From an uncultured Clostridium sp. (GTDB taxonomy: Bacteria > Bacillota > Clostridia > Lachnospirales > Lachnospiraceae), in assembly GCA_900553925.1 (NCBI GenBank), contig USFH01000008.1, positions 1 to 25,873 on the forward strand: a DNA stretch of 25,873 nt, given 5' to 3'. Every line of letters begins with the position of its first letter. The first letter of the stretch is position 1. This document shows, piece by piece, positions 14,258-22,740 of the stretch. The position numbers were made by a program, and so were the translations under genes. The notes beneath the pieces are model-generated. The model saw only the letters and a program-made list of their open reading frames with translations, had not been told where the DNA came from and did no database searches.

Positions 14258-15589
14258 ATGAAAATACAATTATCCGAACATTTTACATATAAGAAGCTGC
14301 TGCGCTTTGTACTGCCTTCCATCATCATGATGATTTTTACATCCATCTATGGCATTGTGGATGGATTGTTCGTATCGAACTATGTCGGCAAAACTGCATT
14401 CGCTGCAGTCAATCTGGTTATGCCTATCATGATGGGGGTAGCCGCACTTGGCTTCATGGTCGGTACCGGTGGCAGCGCGATTGTCGCGAAGACACTTGGC
14501 GAGGGCGAGCGCAAGAAAGCGAACGAGTATTTCTCGCTGCTTGTCTATGTGACATTTATCGGCGGTATCATCTTCAGTGTATGTGGTATGCTTCTGGTCC
14601 GTCCGGTTGCCTCCCTGCTTGGTGCAGAGGGCGCGTTGTTAGATAACTGTGTATTATATGGAAGAATCTCATTTATATCCATGCCCGCTTTTATGTTACA
14701 AAACGTATTCCAAAGTTTCTTCGTGACCGCAGAAAAGCCGAAGCTTGGTCTGGTTGTCATCATCATCGCCGGTGTGACAAATATGATACTGGATTATCTG
14801 TTTATCGCAGTCTTAGGCTGGGGATTACCGGGAGCCGCAATCGCAACAGTCACCGGAGAGTGCATCGGTGGCTTCTTTCCGGTTCTCTATTTTGCACGGA
14901 AGAATTCAAGCTTGTTGAAGCTTGGAAAGACGAAATTCAATGGAGCAGTTCTCTTAAAAGCATGCACAAACGGTTCCTCCGAGCTTATGACGAACCTCTC
15001 TTCCTCCCTCGTCAACTCACTCTACAACCTGCAGCTTATGAAATATGCAGGCGAAAATGGTGTTGCTGCCTACGGCGCGATCATGTATGTAAACTTCATA
15101 TTCATATCGATTTTCCTCGGATATTCCGTCGGCAGTGCGCCGATCGTAAGCTACCACTATGGTGCCGGAAACCGGGATGAACTGAAGAATATGTTCAGGA
15201 AAAGCACCTGTCTGATCATCGTCTGGGGCATCCTGCTTGTTCTGCTGGCACACCTAATCGCAGGTCCACTGACGAAGATCTTTGTTGGCTATGACGCCGA
15301 ACTGTACGCACTTACCAGACACGGATTCCTGATCTATTCGTTCACCTACCTGATTAACGGATGTAATATTTACGCATCCTCTTTTTTCACAGCACTCAAC
15401 AATGGTCTCATCTCTGCACTGATTTCTTTCCTGCGGACACTTGTGTTCCAGCTGGCTGCTGTCATGCTGCTGCCTTTTATATTCGGATTGGATGGTATCT
15501 GGGGGGCGATCATCGTAGCGGAAGCGATCACATTGTGCATGACACTTTTCTTCGTGTTCTCACAGCGAAAGAAATACGGATATCTGTAA
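14258..15589 (+). CDS. MATE-family multidrug/cation exporter
   Basis: This 443-residue protein has about 12 membrane helices and the two-fold MATE layout. Recognisable stretches include SIYGIVDGLFVSNYVG near the N-terminus, GTGGSAIVAKTLGEG (about 69-83), NMILDYLFI and GSAPIVSYHYGAGN (about 290-303). It is of the MepA/DinF-like branch that exports drugs or metabolites with H+ or Na+. The ATG at 14258 has GGAGG. It forms a two-gene operon with the MarR regulator, as with mepR-mepA in Staphylococcus. The substrate is unknown. Confidence 0.92.
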   Translation: MKIQLSEHFTYKKLLRFVLPSIIMMIFTSIYGIVDGLFVSNYVGKTAFAAVNLVMPIMMGVAALGFMVGTGGSAIVAKTLGEGERKKANEYFSLLVYVTFIGGIIFSVCGMLLVRPVASLLGAEGALLDNCVLYGRISFISMPAFMLQNVFQSFFVTAEKPKLGLVVIIIAGVTNMILDYLFIAVLGWGLPGAAIATVTGECIGGFFPVLYFARKNSSLLKLGKTKFNGAVLLKACTNGSSELMTNLSSSLVNSLYNLQLMKYAGENGVAAYGAIMYVNFIFISIFLGYSVGSAPIVSYHYGAGNRDELKNMFRKSTCLIIVWGILLVLLAHLIAGPLTKIFVGYDAELYALTRHGFLIYSFTYLINGCNIYASSFFTALNNGLISALISFLRTLVFQLAAVMLLPFIFGLDGIWGAIIVAEAITLCMTLFFVFSQRKKYGYL

Positions 15590-15600
15590 TTGACATACAG

Positions 15601-15656
15601 CAGCCGAAATCAGACATAGAACAACCGGAACATAGCACAGCCGGAATCAGACATAG
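15601..15656. repeat. 37-bp direct repeat after the MATE gene
   Basis: CAGCCGAAATCAGACATAG at 15601 recurs with one change at 15638. The 13-base core CGAAATCAGACAT (15605-15617) is identical to the sequence at 13578-13590 in front of marR, so this short motif flanks both ends of the marR-MATE module. Confidence 0.75.
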
Positions 15657-15700
15657 GTATACCATTCGATTATCAGATACCGATTCTTGTTCACATCAAA

Positions 15701-15746
15701 AAAGCCGGTAAGAAACTATTTCCTATAATAATCTCTTACCGGCTTT
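15701..15746. terminator. Bidirectional intrinsic terminator
   Basis: A perfect 13-bp stem (AAAGCCGGTAAGA with TCTTACCGGCTTT, 15701-15713 and 15734-15746) has a 20-base loop. It has T residues after the 3' arm and A residues before the 5' arm. It lies between the convergent MATE (+) and SGNH esterase (-) genes and can serve both. Confidence 0.9.
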
Positions 15747-15804
15747 CTTATATCCGTACTAAATTATAACTTCCGTTTTATCTGCAAATAATCTGCAAAG
15801 GAAG

Positions 15805-16440
15805 TTACGCAGCCTCTGCAAATATATCATCAAGCTTCGCATAGATTGCTTCTGCAAGCTTCGCATGCCCTTCCTCATTCAGATGCTCCTGATCGGTCTC
15901 GCTCGGTGCAGCAACATCCGATGCATCCAGGAAATACAGATGTTCGTTTCTGGCTATATCCGCATAGACATCTGCAAGTCCCTTCGATATCTCTACCGAC
16001 TCTCTCGAAAACTCCGGATCATAGGATTTCTCCCAGACCTTTTCGCCCAGATGGATCGGCGAAACAAGCAGAATCCTGCTGTCCGGTGCGAAGCTTTTTA
16101 TCTTCGAGATTACCGTCTCCACACCTTTTCCGATCAGCTCCGGTGTCGTCTTATACGCAGTCTTACAATCATTGGTCCCAAGCATCAATATGATGAGATC
16201 AGAGTCGCCATGTGTCTCAAGCACTGTATTGACCAGTTTCGCACCATTCCGGTGGGCGCGGAACGGATCATCAAAGACGGTCGTCCGTCCGCAAAGTCCT
16301 TCCTCAATCACACGATACTGTTGAAGCCCGAGCTTCTCATTCAGGCGTCCGGTCCACCGGATGTCCCACGGATATCGTGCATGTTCCTTCGGTACTAATC
16401 CATATGTATTCGAATCTCCATAACATAAAATCTGTCTCAT
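15805..16440 (-). CDS. SGNH/GDSL hydrolase (arylesterase-like)
   Basis: This 211-residue cytoplasmic-looking esterase has all SGNH blocks: GDSNTYG (Ser10), GLCGRTT (Gly48 region), LGTND (Asn90) and DQEH (Asp183, His186). The sequence WTGRL near the start and FDDPFR after block II are typical of the arylesterase-like subgroup of acyl hydrolases. The ATG at 16440 with GAGGTG 6 bases upstream is preferred over 16458. There is no signal peptide. Natural substrate is unknown. It is unrelated in detail to the DltD-like SGNH proteins at the left of the window. Confidence 0.88.
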   Translation of the reverse strand: MRQILCYGDSNTYGLVPKEHARYPWDIRWTGRLNEKLGLQQYRVIEEGLCGRTTVFDDPFRAHRNGAKLVNTVLETHGDSDLIILMLGTNDCKTAYKTTPELIGKGVETVISKIKSFAPDSRILLVSPIHLGEKVWEKSYDPEFSRESVEISKGLADVYADIARNEHLYFLDASDVAAPSETDQEHLNEEGHAKLAEAIYAKLDDIFAEAA

Positions 16441-16474
16441 CGTACTCACCTCGATCAATTTCTTTCATGCCCCT

Positions 16475-16503
16475 ATTATACTGTTATAAGGTGCATTTGA
16501 AAA
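16475..16503 (-). promoter_or_regulatory. Predicted promoter of the SGNH esterase
   Basis: On the minus strand TTTTCA (16498-16503), 17 bp, TATAAT (16475-16480) lies 35 bases upstream of the esterase start. The -10 is perfect. No terminator is visible between this and the upstream DUF1189-like gene. Confidence 0.55.
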
Positions 16504-16575
16504 ATACAAGGTTTTTATATCTGATTATAATCGTCTGTTATATCCAATTCCGGCTCCTGTACACACAATCATCCG

Positions 16576-17349
16576 CTACAATTCCCGTTCATCCTTTATC
16601 AGAGCAACGCTCACCGTAATCATATGCACAGTCACAAAGATTCCTACGACCGATACAAGCAGCCCCGGCAAAAAGGCAATCGCCTGATTGAAATTCGACA
16701 GGATCATCGAAAAAGATTGTCCATAGAAGCAAAGCGCAAACACCTGCCCAAACCGTAAGTTTAAATGGAACTGATGATTCATGCTATTCACAAGAATCGA
16801 AAACAGAAGTGCAACAACCGCATACTTTACAAAATAACTGAGCATTGTACCAAGCAATGTCACAAATAGTGCTGCGTAGATTGATGGAATCATCGCCACA
16901 AGACTGTCGTTATTAAAGCCATCCGGCAGATAATCAGACAGGTAATAAACCCCATAATCCGTAACCTTCGAACCAAGCACCATACTGACACGCACGGTTT
17001 TGCTTCCAACCGCGAAAAACATCCCCTGTTTTTTCAAGCTGTCATTTTGTACTGTATCCTGTGTCGTATCCACTAAAAAATTTGCAGAGTTGATATGCAT
17101 ATCGAATTTATTCGATACCGAGAGTGTATCATCTGTATAATTCACCTCACCCAGGCTCTGCGTGAAGAGCTTCTCAAAGCCGCCAAAGCCAGAAATGATG
17201 GAAGCTGTCGGAACGACATAGCTGACAATCGCCAACACGAACATCATCACAATGACATATGAAACAAACCGTCTGCGTGGAAGCTCTATCATGTCCTTAT
17301 ATTTCGATGGCTTGAACCAGCCATATACAATCTGTTCCGAAAATGTCAT
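16576..17349 (-). CDS. DUF1189-like integral membrane protein
   Basis: This 257-residue protein has one N-terminal membrane helix (about 30-50), a roughly 100-residue presumably extracytoplasmic part, and three or more C-terminal helices (about 151-190, 200-220, 228-250). This layout and the start YGWFKPSKYKDMI fit the DUF1189 family of Firmicute membrane proteins of unknown function. The ATG at 17349 uses an AAGGAG site within the last codons of the upstream kinase-like gene, with only 4 bases between them, so the pair is tightly coupled. A joint role at the membrane is likely but undefined. Confidence 0.75.
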   Translation of the reverse strand: MTFSEQIVYGWFKPSKYKDMIELPRRRFVSYVIVMMFVLAIVSYVVPTASIISGFGGFEKLFTQSLGEVNYTDDTLSVSNKFDMHINSANFLVDTTQDTVQNDSLKKQGMFFAVGSKTVRVSMVLGSKVTDYGVYYLSDYLPDGFNNDSLVAMIPSIYAALFVTLLGTMLSYFVKYAVVALLFSILVNSMNHQFHLNLRFGQVFALCFYGQSFSMILSNFNQAIAFLPGLLVSVVGIFVTVHMITVSVALIKDEREL

Positions 17350-17353
17350 CCTC

Positions 17354-19138
17354 TTACTCCTTTACAATATACCCCTGCTTCGGAATCTTCACTGTCAGTA
17401 TTGTTCCCTTATCCGGTTTTACCCGGATATCCAGCAGAGCACCAACCGACTTCTTCAATTCCTTCTGCAATGTCTGGAAATTCTGTCTTGCCCGGAATTT
17501 CTTCGCAGGCGAAACTCCATTTCCATTATCAACAATCTGTATCGCATAGCAGTCTAACCGTTCGTAGCTCCGTACCACTACTTTTGCCTTCTGCTTTTCA
17601 ACCGCTGCGCAGACCGCATTTTCCACGAACGGCTCGATGGTACTATATGGAATCTGAAAATCTGTCACCTTATCTTCCACCAGTATTTCCAACCCCGGAT
17701 GAATCCGCCTCGCCATGCCCAGATACGCACGGATATATTGAAGTTCTTCGGCAAAGGGAACCAGCCCGTTTTTATAGACCGCATCCATATTATGCTGCAT
17801 AAACACAGATGTGTCATAGATCAGTCTGCTGTTTACGGGATCTCGCTCTTTTAAGTCCTTGATTGCTGTATTAAGTGCACTGTAAATATACGCTGTATCA
17901 ATCGTCCGTACCGCTTGTGACTTCTCATGTCCAACACTGCTCAAGGCAGCATCCCGTTCCGCATTCATCTCCTGAATGATTGTTTTCTCTATGGAAATCA
18001 TGAGCAATACCGCAAATACAAACACACCAATCTGCAGCACAAGCCCCTGGAAATTCTTATAAAACCGGAAGAAATGTAGTCCGAATTCGATCAGACAGGA
18101 GGCGGTCAGTATGACATTTGCCCAGAAATTACTGTATATGCTTTTGTCGGCATACGTATCTGCTGCCAAATACATAATGAAGCAAAGCATCATCAGTCCA
18201 AGCAGTATCAGAATTTTCGTAAAGAACATATAGCTTGCGAAATCGCAGACTCCAACAAGCTGGAATACAACTCCTGTCAGGAAATTCACAGAATACACAT
18301 AGATCATAATCTCAAAGATCCTTGCATACCTTCGTTTCATGGCGAAGCTCCGCAGATACATAAAGTAAAGCACCGGCATCAGAAGAAGGAAAATCTGACT
18401 TGCCATATAAGTTGCAAACTGATTCTTCGTGAGAAGCTGCATCATGGCATTTCCAAAGAAAATCCAGGCTGCCACAAACAGGATAAACCCAAATCCATAC
18501 GCCGCCTTCTGCTTGTTGATATTCTCATTTGTCATGAAAAGCAGCGAGATTCCAAGCAAAACAGTGAGCACAACAAGCATCAGGGAAACAACATACGGAA
18601 TACCGTTTCTCTCTATCAGCCATGCAATGATATCTCCATGGGAGCCTATATAAACACTCGTGATTTTTCCGCTGTATCGTCGGTAATAGGATGCAAGCTG
18701 TATCGTCACAGTATCGCCGAGCGTCCGGTCGATATCAACAACATGATATCCCGGCACGGCATTCTTCATTATTTTATTATTGTCCAGAACGCCGCTCTCA
18801 TATACCCGCGTTCCTCCAACATAGACGATCACATTCTGGAATTCTGTGTAAAAACAAAGGGATACATCGTCTCCCTGCGTATCAGGAATCGCATGGGCGA
18901 TCGTCAGAATCTCTCCCGGCTTTACCTTGATTCTGTCGGGAATATCAATCAGTGTCTGCGCCTCATCCCCCTGTCTGGTCAGCACCCAGCTGTCATTCAT
19001 AGTATCAGGCATATGTAACGTAATCCTTCGATTCTCATTTCCCCTTATGAAGAACGCAAAGAAAAACATCATACATACACCGACGACCGTGGCAATGATC
19101 ACAAGAATATTCAATTGTTGCAGACGTCTCTCATTCAT
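17354..19138 (-). CDS. 7TM-DISM-type LytS-like sensor, pseudo-histidine kinase
   Basis: This 594-residue protein has an N-terminal anchor (11-31), an extracytoplasmic beta-rich domain (about 40-170, like 7TMR-DISMED), seven membrane helices (about 180-385) and a cytoplasmic His_kinase/HATPase part. The phosphoacceptor region reads IDTAYIYSALNTA (413-425) where LytS-type kinases have NPHFxYNxLN, so Ala416 replaces the phosphoacceptor His. The N box EPFVENAV (502-509) and G1 DNGNG (537-541) remain, while the usual glycine-rich end of the ATPase domain is not recognisable. It probably senses without autophosphorylating. The start follows the HAD stop by 3 bases with a weak ribosome site, which suggests coupling. 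No response regulator is adjacent. Confidence 0.8.
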   Translation of the reverse strand: MNERRLQQLNILVIIATVVGVCMMFFFAFFIRGNENRRITLHMPDTMNDSWVLTRQGDEAQTLIDIPDRIKVKPGEILTIAHAIPDTQGDDVSLCFYTEFQNVIVYVGGTRVYESGVLDNNKIMKNAVPGYHVVDIDRTLGDTVTIQLASYYRRYSGKITSVYIGSHGDIIAWLIERNGIPYVVSLMLVVLTVLLGISLLFMTNENINKQKAAYGFGFILFVAAWIFFGNAMMQLLTKNQFATYMASQIFLLLMPVLYFMYLRSFAMKRRYARIFEIMIYVYSVNFLTGVVFQLVGVCDFASYMFFTKILILLGLMMLCFIMYLAADTYADKSIYSNFWANVILTASCLIEFGLHFFRFYKNFQGLVLQIGVFVFAVLLMISIEKTIIQEMNAERDAALSSVGHEKSQAVRTIDTAYIYSALNTAIKDLKERDPVNSRLIYDTSVFMQHNMDAVYKNGLVPFAEELQYIRAYLGMARRIHPGLEILVEDKVTDFQIPYSTIEPFVENAVCAAVEKQKAKVVVRSYERLDCYAIQIVDNGNGVSPAKKFRARQNFQTLQKELKKSVGALLDIRVKPDKGTILTVKIPKQGYIVKE

Positions 19139-19141
19139 TAC

Positions 19142-19951
19142 TTACTCTATTATCCCAAAATGCCGCATTGCTTTCTCGATGCCATCTGCCTCTACCGTAT
19201 CGGTACGATAGGAAGCCGCTTTCGCCACTTCTTCCGTGCAGACGCCCATTGCAATGCTGTTTTGTACATATCGTAACATATCCAGATCGTTATTACTATC
19301 CCCAAACGCATAAATGCGCGCAAGTGGAATCTCGTATTTGTCCATCAGGAACCGGATTCCGGTTGCCTTGGAAAATCCGTGCGGAACAACCTCCAGGAAA
19401 TTGCCCTCCCTCTGGATACAGGTGAAATCCTCAGACATATAATCAATGAATTCCTGTAACTTCGGATTTCCTTCCTCATACCAGCAGGCAAACTTGTCAA
19501 AGCAAAATGCCGGATCTTCAATGCTTTCTATGATATTACGTCCCATGGATTTGAAATAATGCAGAATCTCCTGATATCCTGCATCCTCACCCACAAGCGC
19601 ACTATCATAACCGGTATGCTCCGTGTGTTCAAAGATTGCCATCATGTGACATTCCCGGCACTTATACGCAATTTCACGACATCGCTCCTGTGGAATACGG
19701 TGATGAAGCAGCACCTCATTCTCAGACACTATATATGTGCCACAGCCACAGACATATCCATCAAAGCCAACCTCGCGGATGAAATCATCTACGTTCGCCA
19801 TCACACGCCCGGTGTTGATGTAGACGAGATGTCCTCGCTTCCGTGCCTCGCGCAGTGCACGCTTCGCGCTCTCCGGAAATGTCCGTCTGCCATCCGTTGT
19901 GATCAATGTCCCATCAATATCAAAAAACAACATACAACGTTCTTTTTTCAT
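19142..19951 (-). CDS. Cof-type HAD-IIB phosphatase
   Basis: This 269-residue haloacid dehalogenase-like hydrolase has motif I DIDGTL (11-16), motif II NTGR, the lysine region SKATGIRFL and motif IV FGDSNNDLDML. A cap domain sits between II and III, as in Cof/YbiV-type sugar-phosphate phosphatases. The ATG at 19951 follows AAGGA at 9 bases. It heads a three-gene set with the pseudo-kinase and DUF1189-like genes. The physiological substrate cannot be told from sequence. Confidence 0.9.
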   Translation of the reverse strand: MKKERCMLFFDIDGTLITTDGRRTFPESAKRALREARKRGHLVYINTGRVMANVDDFIREVGFDGYVCGCGTYIVSENEVLLHHRIPQERCREIAYKCRECHMMAIFEHTEHTGYDSALVGEDAGYQEILHYFKSMGRNIIESIEDPAFCFDKFACWYEEGNPKLQEFIDYMSEDFTCIQREGNFLEVVPHGFSKATGIRFLMDKYEIPLARIYAFGDSNNDLDMLRYVQNSIAMGVCTEEVAKAASYRTDTVEADGIEKAMRHFGIIE

Positions 19952-19988
19952 ACCCGTCTATCCTTATTCTAATCTAAATCTCTATCTT

Positions 19989-20016
19989 ATTGTAATGTAT
20001 CGCACTATGCTTTAAA
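19989..20016 (-). promoter_or_regulatory. Possible promoter of the HAD operon
   Basis: TTTAAA (20011-20016), 16 bp, TACAAT (19989-19994) on the minus strand, overlapping the ribH stop codon. No terminator is visible after ribH, so read-through from the riboflavin operon is also possible. Confidence 0.3.
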
Positions 20017-20473
20017 TCTGCTTCATGAGGTTGATCATCTCAATAGCAGATAATGCACAGTCATATCCCTTATTTCCGGCCTTTGTGCCTGCACGCTCGA
20101 TTGCCTGCTCGATATTCTCAGTTGTAACGACGCCGAACAGCACCGGAATCTCTGTCTCTAACGATACGGAAGCCACGCCTTTGGACACTTCGTTACATAC
20201 ATAATCATAGTGGCTGGTTGCTCCGCGGATGACCGCACCAAGGCAGATGACAGCATCGTACTTTCCGGATTTCGCCATCTTCTTTGCCACGACCGGAATC
20301 TCAAATGCGCCCGGTACCCATGCAACTGTTACGTCCTCTTCCTTCACGTCATGACGGATCAGACCGTCCATTGCACCGCCTACCAATTTCGATACGATAA
20401 ATTCATTAAATCTTGCTGCTACGATTCCGATTTTTGCGCCGTCTGCGACTAATTTTCCTTCTAATTTGTTCAT
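20012..20473 (-). CDS. ribH: 6,7-dimethyl-8-ribityllumazine synthase
   Basis: RibH condenses 5-amino-6-ribitylamino-uracil with dihydroxybutanone phosphate to lumazine, the penultimate step of riboflavin synthesis. It is 153 residues, normal for the family, with ARFNEFIV, VPGAFEIP, GAVIRGATSHYDYVC (catalytic His in the HYDYV stretch), FGVVTTEN and AGTKAGNKG. The ATG at 20473 is preferred (AAGGAG upstream); the frame is open to 20506. It is the last gene of the rib operon but is separated from ribBA by a 355-bp gap with a large inverted repeat. Confidence 0.97.
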   Translation of the reverse strand: MNKLEGKLVADGAKIGIVAARFNEFIVSKLVGGAMDGLIRHDVKEEDVTVAWVPGAFEIPVVAKKMAKSGKYDAVICLGAVIRGATSHYDYVCNEVSKGVASVSLETEIPVLFGVVTTENIEQAIERAGTKAGNKGYDCALSAIEMINLMKQI

Positions 20474-20828
20474 TTTCTTTCTCTCCTTAATTTTATATTT
20501 TGCCACATCCCGCCATTCTTTCTATCGATGTTCTCCTATGTATGTTCCACGCAGACTCGCTCTCGCTCACTTCCACACGCAGCAGACACTAAACTCGCAG
20601 CACCTCCATTCTTTGATGGCGGTACTGCTCGTTAAGTGCTGGCGTGTTCCAATGGTCTGCATTGGAATCATACATAGAAGAACATCGCAATACACATCTT
20701 CCTTTTGGAATGTGGCTATAAACATTCTAATATTTGTACGGAGAGGCGGCATTCACTGCCTTTCCGCTCGGGTTTGGTTATTTGTACCGATTGTTTTTGT
20801 TGTAAATATTTGTAAATATATTCGTTGT
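20474..20828 (-). other. Long ribBA-ribH gap: structured non-coding DNA
   Basis: This 355-bp gap holds the 162-bp inverted-repeat element (20526-20687), then smaller hairpins such as GAATGT...ACATTC (20708-20727) and GGCA...TGCC near 20748-20760, and an AT-rich stretch next to the ribBA stop. I see no credible gene, and no T-run that would mark a terminator. A short open frame of 61 codons (20567-20752) crosses the repeat but has no support. Confidence 0.6.
20526..20687. repeat. 162-bp inverted-repeat (MITE-like or structured RNA) element
   Basis: Arms of about 24 bp (CGATGTTCT at 20526 and AGAACATCG ending at 20687, with one mismatch and one bulge) bound the element. Pairing continues inward: GCAGAC with GTCTGC, ACACGC with GCGTGT, CAGCAC with GTGCTG, and a CCAT...ATGG tip. 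A further perfect hairpin CCAATG-GTCTG-CATTGG lies at 20650-20666. No obvious target-site duplication flanks it. Confidence 0.75.
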
Positions 20829-22028
20829 TTATTTGTAATTCAGGATGTGGCCCATCTTCTCCTGTTTGGTGCGCAGGTAGAATTCGTCATATTTGCTTGG
20901 TTCCATAATGATTGGCACACGTTCAACGATTTCCAGGTTATAACCGGAAAGACCGTATACCTTCAGCGGGTTGTTCGTGAGCAGACGCATCTTGTGTACG
21001 CCAAGATCAACGAGAATCTGGGTTCCGATCGTGTAGTCACGGGCATCCTCCGGGAAGCCAAGCTTCAGGTTCGCCTCGACCGTGTCAAGTCCCTGATCCT
21101 GCAGCTGGTATGCGCGGATCTTATTGATCAGTCCGATTCCACGTCCTTCCTGACGCAGGTAAAGAAGCACGCCTCTGCCTTCCTTGGCAATCTGCTTCAT
21201 CGCCGCATCATACTGCTGTCCGCAGTCGCAGCGTGCAGAACCAAGTGCATCTCCGGTCAGGCACTCGGAATGTACACGGCAAAGGACCGGTTCACCGTCT
21301 GTGATGTCGCCCTTTACGAGTGCGACATGATGCTCGCCGTTTAATTTATTCACATATCCGTAAATCATGAACTCGCCGTAGCGTGTCGGCATCTTTGCCT
21401 TTGCTACACACTCCACGAACACTTCATGCTCTTTGCGGTACTGTATCAGCTTTTCTACCGTTGAAATCTTCAAGTCATGCTGCTTTGCAAACTGCTCAAG
21501 GTCATCACGTCTTGCCATCATACCGTCATCGCGCATGATCTCACAACAAAGGCCGACCGGTTTCAAGCCTGCAATCTTCATCAGATCTACCGTTGCCTCT
21601 GTATGTCCCTGCCGTTCGATCACACCGCCCGGTCTTGCCTCGAGCGGAAACATATGTCCCGGTCTGCGGAAATCTTCCGGCTTTGCATCATCCTCTACGA
21701 ACCTGCGTGCTGTGATGCCTCTCTCATATGCAGAGATTCCGGTTGTCGTACTTACATGATCGACGGATACCGAAAATGCTGTACAGTGATTATCTGTATT
21801 TGTAATACACATCTGTGGCAGATGCAGCTTATCTGTGTATTCCGGTGCCATCGGCATACAGATCAGACCTTTGGCGTAGCTTGCCATGAAGTTCACGTTC
21901 TCTGTTGTTGCAAATTCTGCGGCACAGATGACATCGCCTTCATTCTCTCGTTTCTCGTCATCCATGATAACGACACATTTTCCCTTTTTGAGGTCTTCCA
22001 CAACCTCTTCAATGCTGTTTAATTCCAT
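20829..22028 (-). CDS. ribBA: Bifunctional DHBP synthase / GTP cyclohydrolase II
   Basis: This 399-residue fusion feeds both branches of riboflavin synthesis. The N-terminal half (about 1-200) is 3,4-dihydroxy-2-butanone-4-phosphate synthase with DDEKRENEGD, DHVSTTTGISA and PGHMFPLEA. The C-terminal half (about 206-399) is GTP cyclohydrolase II with RVHSECLTGD...CDCG zinc ligands, REGRGIGL and RLLTNNP. The ATG at 22028 has an AGGAGG site. It follows ribE by 55 bases. Confidence 0.97.
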   Translation of the reverse strand: MELNSIEEVVEDLKKGKCVVIMDDEKRENEGDVICAAEFATTENVNFMASYAKGLICMPMAPEYTDKLHLPQMCITNTDNHCTAFSVSVDHVSTTTGISAYERGITARRFVEDDAKPEDFRRPGHMFPLEARPGGVIERQGHTEATVDLMKIAGLKPVGLCCEIMRDDGMMARRDDLEQFAKQHDLKISTVEKLIQYRKEHEVFVECVAKAKMPTRYGEFMIYGYVNKLNGEHHVALVKGDITDGEPVLCRVHSECLTGDALGSARCDCGQQYDAAMKQIAKEGRGVLLYLRQEGRGIGLINKIRAYQLQDQGLDTVEANLKLGFPEDARDYTIGTQILVDLGVHKMRLLTNNPLKVYGLSGYNLEIVERVPIIMEPSKYDEFYLRTKQEKMGHILNYK

Positions 22029-22083
22029 GTTGTTCCTCCTTGTCTGTTCATAACTCTATTATGTGTAATTATCGCTATTTTCT

Positions 22084-22740
22084 CTATAAGAATCCGTGCT
22101 CTGCAAGAAATCCCATATCGACCTTCGAGCTTTGTTTCTTATTCTCCGGTTCTTTGAAATGAAGCAGATGCTCCACGTATTTCCCGATCACATCATTTTC
22201 CAGATTCACGATATCGCCCGGCTTCTTCGTAAGCAACGTCGTCTCCTGTCCGGTGTGCGGAATGATGGATACCTGAAACCGGCCGGTGCTGACAGTTGCA
22301 ACTGTCAGGCTGATGCCATCAATCGCGATCGAACCTTTCTCGATGATATATTTCATGATCTGGGGTGTCGTCTCTATCGTAACCCAGACTGCATTTTCTT
22401 CCCGTTCCATATTTGCAATCGTTCCGGTACCATCGATATGCCCGGATACGATATGTCCTCCGAAACGCCCGCCTGCCGCCATTGCGCGTTCCAAGTTGAC
22501 CTTGCTTCCGGTATGCAGTGTGCCAAGCGATGTCCGGCGCATCGTCTCCGCCATGACATCCGCCGTAAATGTATTGCCCGAAATGGATGTTGCCGTCAGA
22601 CAGATGCCATTGACCGCGATGCTGTCTCCGACCTTCGCATCCTGTAAAACATACGGTGCCTCAATCGTAAGACTCTCTGATTTCGATGCTTTCCGCGTGG
22701 CAAGAAGCGTTCCAACCTCTTCTATAATTCCTGTAAACAT
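22084..22740 (-). CDS. ribE: Riboflavin synthase, alpha subunit
   Basis: This 218-residue enzyme dismutates two lumazines to riboflavin. It has two lumazine-binding repeats: MFTGIIEEVG, SIAVNGICLTA and FTADVMAETMRRTSLG in the first; GHIVSGHIDGTG, SIAIDGISLTV and VSIIPHT in the second. The start overlaps the ribD end by 19 bases. The last 15 or so residues are a short lysine-rich tail after the second domain. Confidence 0.97.
   Translation of the reverse strand: MFTGIIEEVGTLLATRKASKSESLTIEAPYVLQDAKVGDSIAVNGICLTATSISGNTFTADVMAETMRRTSLGTLHTGSKVNLERAMAAGGRFGGHIVSGHIDGTGTIANMEREENAVWVTIETTPQIMKYIIEKGSIAIDGISLTVATVSTGRFQVSIIPHTGQETTLLTKKPGDIVNLENDVIGKYVEHLLHFKEPENKKQSSKVDMGFLAEHGFL

Noticed and set aside
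20567..20752. 61-codon minus-strand open frame in the ribBA-ribH gap
   Set aside because: Falls inside the inverted-repeat element, without a ribosome site or recognisable protein features.
20466..21344. 292-codon plus-strand open frame opposite ribBA
   Set aside because: Antisense shadow of ribBA plus the intergenic repeat; no ribosome site and no family features.
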